Shown here: positions 34,054-44,079 of the stretch, piece by piece
Numbering within the stretch: position 1 is the stretch's first letter
Layout of the letters: every line of letters starts with the position of its first letter
Assembly: GCF_032595355.1 (NCBI RefSeq)
Contig: NZ_JASMWN010000004.1
Location: 186,001 to 250,000 of the forward strand
Source: Sedimentitalea todarodis
GTDB lineage: Bacteria > Pseudomonadota > Alphaproteobacteria > Rhodobacterales > Rhodobacteraceae
DNA: 64,000 nucleotides
Direction of reading: 5' to 3'
The notes under the pieces: model-generated
What the model saw: the letters and a program-made list of their open reading frames with translations, nothing else
Databases searched by the model: none
What the model was told of the DNA's origin: nothing
Made by a program: the position numbers and the translations under genes

Positions 34054-35538
34054 CTACTCCGAGGTTTCGAACTTATCCTGCACCAACCGGTTCAGCGCCG
34101 CAACGCCCCAGCCGGTCGCGCCTTTGGGGGCAAAGTCGGTCTCGGCCTTGACGGAGGCGACGCCGGCGATGTCCAGATGAATCCACGGGGTCTCGTCCTT
34201 GACGAAGCGCGCGAGGAACTGGGCCGCCGTAACCGACCCCGCAGGCCGCCCGCCCGTGTTCTTGATGTCGGCAATGCGCGATTTGATGAGGTCGTCATAG
34301 GCCTTGCCCATAGGCATGCGCCAGGCCCCCTCGCCCTCAGCCGCAGCAGATTTGAGGAACGCGCCGCAAAATGCGTCGTCGTTTGAGAAAACTCCCGCAT
34401 TTTCGTGACCCAGCCCGACGATGATCGCTCCGGTCAGGGTCGCAAGATCGATCATCCCCGCAGGTTTGAACCGTTCCTGCGCGTACCACATCACGTCGCA
34501 CAGAACCAATCGCCCCTCGGCATCGGTGTTGATCACCTCGACGGTGGTTCCCTTCATCGATTTGATTACATCGCCCGGTCGCGTCGCGGTACCCGATGGC
34601 ATGTTTTCCACCAGGCCGACCAGCCCGACGACATTGGCGGACGCCTTGCGCAGGGCCAATGCGCGCATGGTTCCGGCAACAACACCTGCGCCCCCCATAT
34701 CCATGGTCATGTCTTCCATACCGCCCGCCGGTTTCAGCGAGATACCACCCGTGTCAAACACCACACCCTTGCCGACAAGCGCCAGCGGTGCGTCGCCCTT
34801 CTTGCCGCCGTCCCAGTGCATCACCACAACCTTGGACGGGCTTGCCGACCCTTGCCCGACGCTAAGCAGGGTGCGCATGCCCAACTCTGCGAGCTTGTCC
34901 TCTTCGAGCACCTCGACCTTGAGACCAAGCTCCTGCATGTCCACCAACCGGTCGGCAAATTCGGTGGTTGTCAGAACATTGGCGGGTTCGTTCACCAGAT
35001 CGCGCGTCATATGTGCGCCTTCGGCCACGGCCAATAGCGGCGCGGCAGCGGCGGAGACCTCGTCGGCCTTGGTATGATAGAGCGTAACGGGTGCAGAATC
35101 GTCCGGAGTGTCATCCTCTGCGGATTTGTAGGCGTCGAAGCGATAGTCCCTGAGCGCGATGCCAAGCGCAAGCTCTGCCGCCTTGCGCATACCGCCCGCC
35201 ATCACTGACAGTGGCTTGTCCCCTTTCGACTTTGCCAGCGCCGCGCCCGCCCTGCGGGCCTCAACAGTGGTGACCTTGCGATCCAGGACCAGAACATCCA
35301 GCGCCTCGGCCGCCAGACCGGTGGGCCATGCGAGCGATATCAGCTGACCTGACTTCGCCTTGGAGAATCTCTCACTCGCCACCAGACGCGCCACCGCACC
35401 CTTGGTCAGCCGGTTGGCCCGGCGCGCCGCCGGATCGAGTTTGCCGTCCGGGGCAACGACGATGACGATCCGCCCTTTGGCGGCTTCCATCACGTCCAGG
35501 TCCGTGGCTTCGAATGCAATCGGCGTCAATCGGCTCAT
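34054..35538 (-). CDS. pepA: leucyl aminopeptidase (M17)
   Basis: A 494-residue cytosolic metallo-aminopeptidase. The M17 signature NTDAEGRL lies at residues 337-344 and the metal-binding VFDTGGISLKP (260-270) precedes it; the N-terminal domain (1-165) is shorter and more variable, as usual. Start at 35538 (MSRLTPIAFE); an earlier in-frame ATG adds 27 unlikely residues. It begins a leftward pepA-VOC-holC operon and is divergent from lptF over 135 bases. E. coli PepA also binds DNA; whether this one does is unknown. Confidence 0.95.
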   Translation of the reverse strand: MSRLTPIAFEATDLDVMEAAKGRIVIVVAPDGKLDPAARRANRLTKGAVARLVASERFSKAKSGQLISLAWPTGLAAEALDVLVLDRKVTTVEARRAGAALAKSKGDKPLSVMAGGMRKAAELALGIALRDYRFDAYKSAEDDTPDDSAPVTLYHTKADEVSAAAAPLLAVAEGAHMTRDLVNEPANVLTTTEFADRLVDMQELGLKVEVLEEDKLAELGMRTLLSVGQGSASPSKVVVMHWDGGKKGDAPLALVGKGVVFDTGGISLKPAGGMEDMTMDMGGAGVVAGTMRALALRKASANVVGLVGLVENMPSGTATRPGDVIKSMKGTTVEVINTDAEGRLVLCDVMWYAQERFKPAGMIDLATLTGAIIVGLGHENAGVFSNDDAFCGAFLKSAAAEGEGAWRMPMGKAYDDLIKSRIADIKNTGGRPAGSVTAAQFLARFVKDETPWIHLDIAGVASVKAETDFAPKGATGWGVAALNRLVQDKFETSE

Positions 35539-35673
35539 CTTCAGGCTCTCCAAACTGTTGTTGCGGCTACAGGTAGCGCGGGCGATGCGGGTTGACCAGA
35601 TAGCAGTTTTCGCGACCACGGAATTGCATTAGGGTCGCGCACACGGATTTGGCAGTCGACCTGGGAGAGCGCG

Positions 35674-36816
35674 GTGTCACGATACGACAGATACGTCCTG
35701 TCGCAGTACCTGGTGTTATTCGGCTTTTTCTCGCTGATTCTCGTGGCTGTGTTCTGGATCAACCGGGCCGTGGTCCTGTTTGACCGGCTGATCGGTGATG
35801 GCCAATCGGCCATGGTGTTTTTCGAATTCACGGCCCTCACCCTGCCCAACCTCATCCGCATGGTGCTGCCGATGGCGGCCTTTGCCGCGTCGGTCTATGT
35901 CACCAACCGGCTGAACTCCGAAAGCGAATTGACGGTGATGCAGGCCACCGGTTCAAGCCCCTGGCAGCTGGCGCGTCCGGCGCTGGCCTTTGGATTGCTC
36001 GCCGCCGCGATGATGAGCATACTGACGCATGTGCTGTTGCCTGCCTCGACCAAACAGCTTGCGATCCGCGAAGCCGAGGTTGCGCGCAACGTCACCGCGC
36101 GATTGTTGACCGAAGGCAGTTTTCTGCACCCGACCGAGGGGGTCACCTTCTACATTCGTCAGATCGAGCCGGATGGCCGGTTGAACGATGTCTTCCTGTC
36201 CGACCAACGCGATCCGGCCCAAAGCGTGATCTATACCGGGGCCGAGGCGTTTCTGGTGCGCGATGGCGACCGCGCCAATCTGATCATGGTGGATGGTTTG
36301 GCCCAGATGCTGAACACCGCGGCACAGACGCTTTCGACCACAGTTTTTGCCGATTTCTCCTTTGACATCAGCTCTCTGATCAACAAGAGCGATATCCGCA
36401 CCCGCAACATTCGTGCGATCCCCACGCTCGAATTGATGCGCATGCCCGAGTCCATATCCAGAACCGACGGCTATTCGGCGGGGCAACTCGCAGAGGAGCT
36501 ACATCTGCGGTTTGCCCGTGCGCTGGTCTGTGTTGCCGTCACGCTGATCGGGTTCTCGACACTGCTCCTTGGCGGCTTCTCCCGGTTTGGTGTCTGGCGG
36601 CAGGCCCTGCTGGCCTTCGTGCTGCTTGTGTTTCTGGAGGTATTGCGCGGGATCGTGTCGGACCCGGTTCTGGCGGATGCCAAGATGTGGCCCCTGGTCT
36701 ATGTGCCGACGGTTGTGGGGTTGATGATTGCGACCTTGTTTCTGTGGCTTGCCTCACGACCGCGCCGGCGAAGGATAAAGGCCAGCATCGCGCCACCTGC
36801 CGAGGCCGCGACATGA
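35674..36816 (+). CDS. lptF: LPS export ABC transporter permease LptF
   Basis: One of the two inner membrane permeases that extract lipopolysaccharide for delivery to the outer membrane. The 380-residue protein has three transmembrane helices at each end (first starts near residue 8) and a periplasmic beta-jellyroll between about 110 and 290. Starts with GTG at 35674 after a GGGAG site. Its TGA overlaps the ATG of lptG. First gene of a six-gene envelope operon; the partner ATPase LptB is not in the window. Confidence 0.95.
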   Translation: MSRYDRYVLSQYLVLFGFFSLILVAVFWINRAVVLFDRLIGDGQSAMVFFEFTALTLPNLIRMVLPMAAFAASVYVTNRLNSESELTVMQATGSSPWQLARPALAFGLLAAAMMSILTHVLLPASTKQLAIREAEVARNVTARLLTEGSFLHPTEGVTFYIRQIEPDGRLNDVFLSDQRDPAQSVIYTGAEAFLVRDGDRANLIMVDGLAQMLNTAAQTLSTTVFADFSFDISSLINKSDIRTRNIRAIPTLELMRMPESISRTDGYSAGQLAEELHLRFARALVCVAVTLIGFSTLLLGGFSRFGVWRQALLAFVLLVFLEVLRGIVSDPVLADAKMWPLVYVPTVVGLMIATLFLWLASRPRRRRIKASIAPPAEAAT

Positions 36817-37916
36817 TCCTTGATCGGTATTTCGCCAAGCGATTTCTTGTCAGCTTCCTGCTGATCGGAGCCGTGTTTCTCACGCTGATCCTGTTGATCG
36901 ACCTGATCGAACAACTCAGGAAATTCGAGGGCATCGACGTCAGCTTTGGCAAACTGTTCCGACTGACACTGCTGAATGCTCCCTCGGCGATCAATGAGAT
37001 TCTGCCGCTGCTGATGATCCTGTCCACCATCGTGCTGTTCATCGGTCTTGCCCGCAGCAGCGAACTCGTGGTGACGCGGGCCGCGGGACGATCGGGCATC
37101 CGGGCATTGGCCGCTCCGATCATGGTGGCAATGGTCATCGGCGGGCTTGCGGTCAGCACGTTGAACCCGATCGTTGCAGCAACCTCGAACCGGTATCAGC
37201 AACTGGCCGACACCTATCGCACAGGTGGCCCCTCGGCGCTCTCGCTTAGTGGCGAGGGTCTCTGGTTGCGGCAGGGTGCGCTGCGGGGGCAATCGGTCAT
37301 TCACGCCACCGGCTATGGCGGCGGCGAGGATATGCTGGTTCTGTATGACGTGACCATACTGGCATATGCACCGAACGATGGCCCGATCCGACGGATCCGG
37401 GCGGAAAGCGCGACGCTGACACAGGATGAGTGGGTATTGGGCGACGTAAAGGTCTGGCCCCTCATCACCGGCCTGAACCCGGAAACCAACGCCGACACCT
37501 ATGATGTCCTGCGCATTCCGACAACCCTCACCGAAGAGCGGATTCGCGACAGTATCGGACGGCCCTCGGGCATCTCGATCTATGACCTGCCGCAAACCAT
37601 TCGCGAACTGAAGCGCGCCGGATTTGCCACCAAGCGCCAGGAAGTCTGGCTGCAAGCGGAACTGGCGCGACCATTGTTTCTGGTGGCCATGGTCCTGGTC
37701 GGTGCCGCCTTCACCATGCGCCATACCCGCTTTGGTGGCACCGGTGTTGCGGTTCTGGCCTCGGTCTTGCTGGGTTTCGGGCTGTACTTCATCCGAAACT
37801 TTGCGCAAATACTTGGTGAGAATGGCCAGATCCCCGTAACGCTGGCCGCCTGGGCACCGCCGATAGCGTCGATCTTGCTCACCCTCGGGTTACTCTTGTA
37901 TGCGGAAGACGGATGA
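36813..37916 (+). CDS. lptG: LPS export ABC transporter permease LptG
   Basis: Partner of LptF, with the same architecture: three helices, jellyroll, three helices, 367 residues. The N-terminal MILDRYFAKRFL is the family start and the ATG overlaps the lptF stop (ATGA); in-frame codons further upstream lie inside lptF. Its own stop overlaps the lptD start. Confined to the inner membrane. Confidence 0.95.
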   Translation: MILDRYFAKRFLVSFLLIGAVFLTLILLIDLIEQLRKFEGIDVSFGKLFRLTLLNAPSAINEILPLLMILSTIVLFIGLARSSELVVTRAAGRSGIRALAAPIMVAMVIGGLAVSTLNPIVAATSNRYQQLADTYRTGGPSALSLSGEGLWLRQGALRGQSVIHATGYGGGEDMLVLYDVTILAYAPNDGPIRRIRAESATLTQDEWVLGDVKVWPLITGLNPETNADTYDVLRIPTTLTEERIRDSIGRPSGISIYDLPQTIRELKRAGFATKRQEVWLQAELARPLFLVAMVLVGAAFTMRHTRFGGTGVAVLASVLLGFGLYFIRNFAQILGENGQIPVTLAAWAPPIASILLTLGLLLYAEDG

Positions 37917-40066
37917 CGCAGGCGATCTGTAATGCACTAAGAAATCTACTTCTGCTGGCAGCTTTCTGGTCAGCTCTTCCCGCTTTGGCGCAGCAGGGCG
38001 AAGACGGAGTGGTGGACGACACGCTTCCGGCGACGCTGGTTGCGGACAGCGTTTTCATCACACCTGACCGCCAACTCGTCGCCGAAGGCAACGTCGAGGC
38101 ATTTCAGGGCCAGACCCGCCTGCGCGCCGAGCGAATCACGTTTGATCGCGAGACGGGAACGCTCTCTATCGAAGGACCGATCCGCATCGATGACGGCGGC
38201 GAAATGGTGATCCTGGCCAATGCCGCGGAAATCGACTCCGACTTTCAGAACGGCTTGCTGACCGGCGCACGGATGGTGCTGGATGAACAGTTGCAAATGG
38301 CGGCTCTGCAAATGAACCGGGTCAGCGGACGCTACACCCAACTCTTCAAGACCGCCGTCACCTCGTGCAATGTCTGCGAGGACGGACGTCCGCCACTCTG
38401 GCAAATCCGGGCGCGCAAGGTGATCCATGACCAGGAGGAAAAGCAGCTCTATTTCGAAGATGCGCAGTTCCGCATTCTCGACGTACCAGTGATGTACCTG
38501 CCACGGTTCCGGCTGCCCGATCCGACGCTGGAGCGCGGGCGCGGATTTCTCATCCCATCGTTGCGGACAACGTCACAGTTGAGTACCGGCGTACGCCTGC
38601 CCTATTTCATCCCGCTGGGCGACTCCCGCGACTTGACCCTCGCGCCTTATATCTCGTCGCGCACCCGAACACTCGACTATCGCTATCGACAGGCCTTTCG
38701 CAGGGGGAGGATCGGCTTCGAAGGCGCATATACCCGTGATGACATTCAACCCGGCGACTCGCGCGGCTACCTGTTCGGATACGGTGCCTTCGATCTGCCT
38801 CGTGACTTTGCTCTGAGGTTCGACCTGGCGCTGGTCTCGGACGACTCGTACCTGTCACAGTACGATCTGCCCGATCTCGACCGCCTGCGCAGCGAGATCG
38901 CGCTGACACGGGTCAAGCGCGACAGCGCCTTTCAGGTCGACCTGATCCACTACCAGTCGCTGCGCGAAAATGATGATGAGACCACGCCGAGCCGGTTCGC
39001 CGACGTGTTCTACGAACGGCGTTACTTCCCAAAGGCGATCGGCGGAGAATTGCGGCTGAACTTCGAAGGCCACGGGCATGAACGGCTCTCCGATGTCAAT
39101 ATCGACGGGCGCGATGTACTGCGCGCCACTGCTGATATCGATTGGCACCGGACATGGATCGCCGGCAATGGCCTGCGCACCGACTGGCAGATGGGCGTGT
39201 CTGGCGACATCTTCAAGATCTATCAGGACAGCGACTATCCCGACGACATCATCCGCGCGACACCGCGCGCGGCGCTGACCCTCAGCTATCCGATGAGCAA
39301 GAGCATGGGCAACGGTGTCACCCAATCCCTCGAGCCTGTGGTCCAACTTGGTTGGAGCGACGTGCACGGCGAAAACCCACCGAACATCGAGAGCCGCTTT
39401 GTCGAGTTCGACCAGGGCAACCTGTTGTCCCTGTCCCGTTTCCCGGGACCCGACCGGCGCGAGGAAGGTGCGGCGCTGGTCTACGGGCTGAACTGGGCGC
39501 GCTATGCGCCGTCCGGATGGCAGGCCTGGGCAACGATCGGCCAGGTTTTCCGCAAGACCGCGGACGAAGCATTCACCGATACATCGGGGTTGTCTGGCAC
39601 GTCCTCCTCGATCCTGATCGCGGGTCAGTTCCAGCATGATAGCGGGCTGATGCTGACAGGGCGCGGGCTGATCGACAATTCGCTCAGCATGAACAAGGCA
39701 GAGGTTCGCGGCAGCTGGAGCAATAACTCGCTGAACCTTGCCGGCACCTATCTGTGGCTGGGCAGCGATCTTGAGGAAGACCGCGACTCGCCGCTGTCCG
39801 AAGTGTGGTTCGACGGCACCTATGGCATCAATCAAAGCTGGTCGGCGGGTGCCAGCCTGCGCTATGACATCTCCGACCACCGCGCCACGCGGGCCGGATT
39901 TGGGGTCGTCTATCGCAATGAATGCGTAACGGTCGATCTTTCGCTCCGTCGCGATTATACGTCATCCTCAAGTGTTGAGCCCACGACCGATTTCAGCTTT
40001 AGTATCTCGCTAGCCGGCTTTGCCGTAGACAGTGGAACAGAAAAATATAGGCGATCATGCAGTTGA
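37913..40066 (+). CDS. lptD: LPS-assembly protein LptD (OstA/Imp)
   Basis: Outer membrane barrel that inserts lipopolysaccharide into the outer leaflet. The 717-residue protein has a signal peptide (cut near ALPALAQ, about residue 26), an OstA/LptA-like domain (about 35-150; VFITPDRQLVAEGNVEAF) and a long beta-barrel domain to the end. Two cysteines of a disulfide pair are visible in SCNVCEDG (about residue 152), and single cysteines occur near the C terminus. ATGA overlap with lptG; its end overlaps surA by 10 bases. Confidence 0.95.
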   Translation: MTQAICNALRNLLLLAAFWSALPALAQQGEDGVVDDTLPATLVADSVFITPDRQLVAEGNVEAFQGQTRLRAERITFDRETGTLSIEGPIRIDDGGEMVILANAAEIDSDFQNGLLTGARMVLDEQLQMAALQMNRVSGRYTQLFKTAVTSCNVCEDGRPPLWQIRARKVIHDQEEKQLYFEDAQFRILDVPVMYLPRFRLPDPTLERGRGFLIPSLRTTSQLSTGVRLPYFIPLGDSRDLTLAPYISSRTRTLDYRYRQAFRRGRIGFEGAYTRDDIQPGDSRGYLFGYGAFDLPRDFALRFDLALVSDDSYLSQYDLPDLDRLRSEIALTRVKRDSAFQVDLIHYQSLRENDDETTPSRFADVFYERRYFPKAIGGELRLNFEGHGHERLSDVNIDGRDVLRATADIDWHRTWIAGNGLRTDWQMGVSGDIFKIYQDSDYPDDIIRATPRAALTLSYPMSKSMGNGVTQSLEPVVQLGWSDVHGENPPNIESRFVEFDQGNLLSLSRFPGPDRREEGAALVYGLNWARYAPSGWQAWATIGQVFRKTADEAFTDTSGLSGTSSSILIAGQFQHDSGLMLTGRGLIDNSLSMNKAEVRGSWSNNSLNLAGTYLWLGSDLEEDRDSPLSEVWFDGTYGINQSWSAGASLRYDISDHRATRAGFGVVYRNECVTVDLSLRRDYTSSSSVEPTTDFSFSISLAGFAVDSGTEKYRRSCS

Positions 40067-41304
40067 ACCTTCCTCTCCGATTCTCGTCCCTGACCAGTCG
40101 TTTGCGCGCCGGTATTCTCGCCGGCATCGTCCTTTCGGCAATTGCGGGCAGTGCGACCGCCCAGGGGCTGTTTGCTCCGGTGATCACCGTCAACGATCAG
40201 GTCATCACCCGCTACGAGCTTGAACAGCGGAGCGAGTTCCTGAAACTGCTGGCTGTTCCGGGCATCCCGGAGCAACTGGCACGCGAGGCGCTGATCGAAG
40301 ACCGGTTGAAACTGCAAGCCGCCATATCCGCAGGCCTCGAGGTCACGCCCGAAGAAATCGAGGGAGGGATCGAGGAACTTTCGTCGCGGACCGATTTGTC
40401 GCCCGAGGAATTCGTCAAGGCTCTGGAACAAGGTGGCGTCTCGGTCGAAACCCTGCGCGACTTTGCCAAGGTGAATGTCGCCTGGCGCAATCTGATCCGT
40501 GCCCGCTTCTTGTCACTTGCACGACCGAGCGAAGCGGAAATCGATCGTGCGATCGGTAGCGGCGGCGGCGGCGGCCTGCGCGTGCTCCTGTCGGAGCTCA
40601 TCATCCCGGTGACCCCACAAACGCAGGAACAGGTCGACGAACTGGCGTTGCAGCTATCGCAAATCCGCAGCTATGACGCCTTTTCCGAAGCCGCCGGCAA
40701 GTATTCTGCCACCCAGACCCGTGCCAATGGCGGGCGGATGGATTGGATCAATCTCACTGATCTGCCACCGGGACTGCGGCCACTGATCCTTGATCTGACG
40801 CCGGGCGAGGTAACCGCCCCCATTCCACTGCCCGAAGCGGTCGCTCTGTTTCAGCTGCGCGCCATCAAGGAAAGTGCTGTCGCCACGCCACGCTATTCGA
40901 CGATTGATTATGCGCTCTACTACCTCCCCGGTGGGCGAACACCCGAGGCTCTGGGCAGGGCCGCGCGCATTGCCAATGACGTCGACACCTGTGACGATCT
41001 CTACGGCGTTGCCAAGAACCAGCCAGCGACACAGTTGGAAATGCTGAGCCAGAAGCCATCAGAGATACCACGCGATGTCGCCGTCGAACTGGCGAAGTTG
41101 GACGAAGGCGAGATCTCCACAGCGCTGACCAGGTCGAACGGCCAGACGCTGGTGCTGCTGATGGCGTGCGGACGCACTGCCGAGGCAAACGAGGAAGCCA
41201 CCCGTGAGCAGGTCGCGCAGTCGCTTGTTCAGCAGAAACTGAGAGCCTATGCCGACAGCTATCTGGATCAGCTTGAAGCCGAAGCGATCATCGTCGAACG
41301 ATGA
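40057..41304 (+). CDS. surA: SurA-type periplasmic peptidyl-prolyl isomerase/chaperone
   Basis: Escorts outer membrane proteins, LptD among them, through the periplasm. The 415-residue protein has a signal peptide (cut near SATAQ, about residue 36), a SurA N-terminal domain (about 40-170; ITVNDQVITRYELEQR) and one parvulin domain (about 175-275; SELIIPV), with a second parvulin region (290-390) too weak to call by eye. The start overlaps lptD by 10 bases and its stop overlaps pdxA by 4, placing the chaperone within the operon of its client. Confidence 0.9.
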   Translation: MQLNLPLRFSSLTSRLRAGILAGIVLSAIAGSATAQGLFAPVITVNDQVITRYELEQRSEFLKLLAVPGIPEQLAREALIEDRLKLQAAISAGLEVTPEEIEGGIEELSSRTDLSPEEFVKALEQGGVSVETLRDFAKVNVAWRNLIRARFLSLARPSEAEIDRAIGSGGGGGLRVLLSELIIPVTPQTQEQVDELALQLSQIRSYDAFSEAAGKYSATQTRANGGRMDWINLTDLPPGLRPLILDLTPGEVTAPIPLPEAVALFQLRAIKESAVATPRYSTIDYALYYLPGGRTPEALGRAARIANDVDTCDDLYGVAKNQPATQLEMLSQKPSEIPRDVAVELAKLDEGEISTALTRSNGQTLVLLMACGRTAEANEEATREQVAQSLVQQKLRAYADSYLDQLEAEAIIVER

Positions 41305-42317
41305 TGCCGCCAATCGCGCTGACCTGCGGGGACCCCGCCGGGATTGGCCCGGAACTGGCGGTCAAGGCGTGGCAGGAACTCGGCAAGGGTTGTCCATTCT
41401 TCTGGATCGGGGATCCGCGCCACCTCCCCCGTGATACGCCTATCGTCGAGATTTCTGCTCCGAATCAGGCAAGTGGTGCCATTTCGCGCGGATTGCCCGT
41501 GCTGGCGCACCGTTTTTTTGCACCGTCCACACCCGGCACCCCGGAATTGCGCAATGCGCAGGGTGTCATCGAGGTAATCGAGCGCGCGGTGGCGCTGGTG
41601 CAATCGGGCGAGGCCAGTGCGGTCTGCACCGCACCGATCAGCAAGAAGGTGCTGATTGACGGTGCCGCGTTTGCCTATCCCGGCCATACCGAGTTTCTGG
41701 CCGCCCTTGCAGGGCGCGTACGGGTCGTGATGATGCTGGCCAGTGATCGGCTTCGGGTGGTGCCGACCACCATTCACATCGCTCTTGCCGACGTGCCCCG
41801 CGTTCTGACACCGGAACTCTTGCGCGACACCATTGCGATCACGGCGGACGGATTGCGACAGCAATTCGGCATCAGCCATCCGCGCATTGCGGTGGCCGGG
41901 CTGAACCCCCATGCCGGCGAAGGCGGCGCCATGGGCGATGAAGAACACATATGGATCGCACCGCTGATCCGGGACCTCGCAAGCGATGCTCTGACGCTGA
42001 CCGGGCCACACCCCGCGGACACGCTGTTTCATGCCGCCGCGCGCGCAAAGTACGACGCCGTGGTCGCGATGTATCACGATCAGGCGCTGATCCCGATCAA
42101 GACGCTGGATTTTGATCTGGGCGTCAATATCACGCTTGGCCTGCCCTTTGTCCGCACGTCGCCCGATCACGGCACCGCGTTTGACATTGCAGGCCATGGG
42201 CTTGCGAATCCTGCCAGCCTGATAGAGGCACTCAAATGCGCTCGGACCATGGCGCTGCGGTCAACAGGTGCCCTTTCTGACCCCATCGCCGATTGCGACA
42301 CTGGAACCACCTCATGA
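41301..42317 (+). CDS. pdxA: 4-hydroxythreonine-4-phosphate dehydrogenase
   Basis: NAD-dependent enzyme of de novo pyridoxal phosphate synthesis. The 338-residue protein has the family opening ALTCGDPAGIGPEL, the AGLNPHAGEGG substrate loop (about residues 199-209), MYHDQALIPIK (about 258-268), and TSPDHGTAFDIAG near the end; the metal-binding histidines lie in these. ATGA overlap with surA before it and with rsmA after it. Confidence 0.95.
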   Translation: MMPPIALTCGDPAGIGPELAVKAWQELGKGCPFFWIGDPRHLPRDTPIVEISAPNQASGAISRGLPVLAHRFFAPSTPGTPELRNAQGVIEVIERAVALVQSGEASAVCTAPISKKVLIDGAAFAYPGHTEFLAALAGRVRVVMMLASDRLRVVPTTIHIALADVPRVLTPELLRDTIAITADGLRQQFGISHPRIAVAGLNPHAGEGGAMGDEEHIWIAPLIRDLASDALTLTGPHPADTLFHAAARAKYDAVVAMYHDQALIPIKTLDFDLGVNITLGLPFVRTSPDHGTAFDIAGHGLANPASLIEALKCARTMALRSTGALSDPIADCDTGTTS

Positions 42318-43153
42318 GCGCCATAGACAGCCTGCCGCCCCTGCGCGAGGTCATTGCCACGCACCAGCTTTCAGCCCGCAAATCCCTGGGTCAGAACTTC
42401 CTTCTCGATCTGAACCTGACCGCAAAAATCGCGCGGCAGGCCGGCGATCTCGCTGACTGTGATGTGCTGGAAATCGGACCGGGCCCCGGCGGGCTGACCC
42501 GTGGCCTGCTCACCCAGGGCGCGCGCAAAGTGCTGGCCGTGGAAAAGGACAGCCGCTGTATTCCTGCACTGCGGGAAATTGCGGCGGCCTATCCCGGACG
42601 TCTCAAGATCGTGGAAGGTGACGCGCTCCTGATCGATCCGATGGCGCATCTGACATCACCGGTCCGGGTGGCCGCGAACCTGCCCTACAATGTCGGTACA
42701 GAATTGCTGGTGCGCTGGCTGACACCGCCAATCTGGCCCCCCTTCTGGCAGAGCCTGACCCTGATGTTTCAGCGCGAAGTGGCCGAGCGGATCGTGGCGC
42801 AGCCGGGTAGCAAGACCTATGGGCGTTTGGCTATTCTGGCACAGTGGCGCGCAGACACCCGTATCGCGATGAGCCTGCCCCCCGGCGCGTTTACTCCGCC
42901 GCCCAAGGTTTCGAGCGCGGTCGTGCATTTGACCGCCCTGCCCGAGCCACGCTTTCCGGCGAATCCCAGGACATTGGAGAGGATCGTGGCCGCCGCCTTC
43001 AATCAGCGCCGCAAGATGCTGCGTGCCGCGCTCAAGGGGCTGGCCCCGGATATCGAGGACCGCTTGCAATCGGTTGGCCTGCGACCAACGGATCGGGCCG
43101 AACAGGTGCCGCTGGAGGGGTTTTGCGCACTTGCGCGCAGCTTTGACAGCTGA
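42314..43153 (+). CDS. rsmA: 16S rRNA (adenine(1518)-N(6)/adenine(1519)-N(6))-dimethyltransferase
   Basis: Dimethylates two adjacent adenines in 16S rRNA helix 45 (KsgA). The 279-residue protein has KSLGQNFLLD at the N terminus, motif I IGPGPGGLTRGL, and NLPYN as motif IV. ATG at 42314 overlaps the pdxA stop. Last gene of the lptF-rsmA chain. It faces the DUF4167 gene tail to tail with a 12-base gap and no clear terminator. Confidence 0.95.
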   Translation: MSAIDSLPPLREVIATHQLSARKSLGQNFLLDLNLTAKIARQAGDLADCDVLEIGPGPGGLTRGLLTQGARKVLAVEKDSRCIPALREIAAAYPGRLKIVEGDALLIDPMAHLTSPVRVAANLPYNVGTELLVRWLTPPIWPPFWQSLTLMFQREVAERIVAQPGSKTYGRLAILAQWRADTRIAMSLPPGAFTPPPKVSSAVVHLTALPEPRFPANPRTLERIVAAAFNQRRKMLRAALKGLAPDIEDRLQSVGLRPTDRAEQVPLEGFCALARSFDS

Positions 43154-43165
43154 CGCGCAGGGATC

Positions 43166-43843
43166 CTATTCGGCGGCTTCGGGGTTGCCGTCCGGCTTGG
43201 CCGCGGTCTCTGCTTCTGCCGTAGCCTTCGGCTTCCTGCTCGTCGCAGCGGCCTTCTGGGCAGGCGCTTCCGCGCTGCCCGAATCATCTGCCTTGGGTGC
43301 GGGTTTACGTGTACGTGGTTTCCGCGTCGGTTTCTTGGGTTTGCTTTCGGGCGTTTCCACCAGACCGCTATCCCCGGAATCGGCGCTGCCCAGATCCAGG
43401 ACATCGGGCTGCGGCGCGTTGCCGGGGTCGGCTGGCTGCGGTGCAGACTTTGGTTCTGATGGCTGCGGTGCGGCCTGTGGTTGGGTCACCGCAGCGGCCG
43501 CCTCGCGTTCCTGGCGCTCGGCGCGTTCACGATCACGCTCGGCCTGCCTTTCTCGGTTCTGACGTTCCTGCTCTTCACGCCGGTTGTCCATTTCCCGCTG
43601 TGCTTCACTCAGCAAACGCAGGTAATGCTCGGCGTGCTGCTGAAAGTTCTCGGTCGCGACGCGATCATTGCCCAGTTGCGCATCACGCGCCAACTGATTG
43701 TATTTCTCGATGATCTGCTGTGGCGTACCACGCACTTTTCCCTCAGGGCCGGAACTGTCAAAAACGCGGTTGATGACATTTCCACCACCCTGCGAGCGGT
43801 TGCGGTTCGACTTTGACCGCGAACGTGATTTGGACGATCTCAT
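43166..43843 (-). CDS. DUF4167 domain protein
   Basis: A 225-residue highly charged protein. The N terminus is a Ser/Arg/Lys-rich basic tail (residues 1-20), then the DUF4167 core (about 20-90: NRVFDSSGPEGKVRGT and a helical HAEHYLRLL segment), a Glu/Arg coiled coil (95-125), and a low-complexity Pro/Ala/Lys tail. DUF4167 occurs mainly in alphaproteobacteria and has no assigned biochemical role; the basic ends suggest RNA or DNA binding. It lies 236 bases below prmC on the same strand, an order seen in this group. Confidence 0.85.
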   Translation of the reverse strand: MRSSKSRSRSKSNRNRSQGGGNVINRVFDSSGPEGKVRGTPQQIIEKYNQLARDAQLGNDRVATENFQQHAEHYLRLLSEAQREMDNRREEQERQNRERQAERDRERAERQEREAAAAVTQPQAAPQPSEPKSAPQPADPGNAPQPDVLDLGSADSGDSGLVETPESKPKKPTRKPRTRKPAPKADDSGSAEAPAQKAAATSRKPKATAEAETAAKPDGNPEAAE

Positions 43844-44079
43844 ATGCTTAATGTCAGCCTTGTACTCGCTGTCTTTTGATCCGCTTCACGCCTCGTGCGT
43901 TCAAGTAAACACCGGATCACCGACTTTTTGGGCTTGGCGTTGCACGCGTGCTGCAAGAGCATCTGTCGGGGCAACACCCCTGAGTAACCATGTCCGGCAG
44001 GCACAGACAAGCCTTTCCAAGCATATTTCGCGTCTTTTTGCCTAAAATCGGTGCTTTTGGGTCGCAGAGGATCGATGAG
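43844..44079. other. 236-base gap between prmC and DUF4167 with small hairpins
   Basis: No gene seen. It contains a short hairpin GGGG-CAACA-CCCC (43968-43980), a perfect 10-base palindrome GCACGCGTGC (43942-43951) nested inside TTGCA/TGCAA arms, and T-runs at 43924 and 44036. It may hold the DUF4167 promoter or leader. Its AT-rich patches contrast with the flanking genes. Confidence 0.4.
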
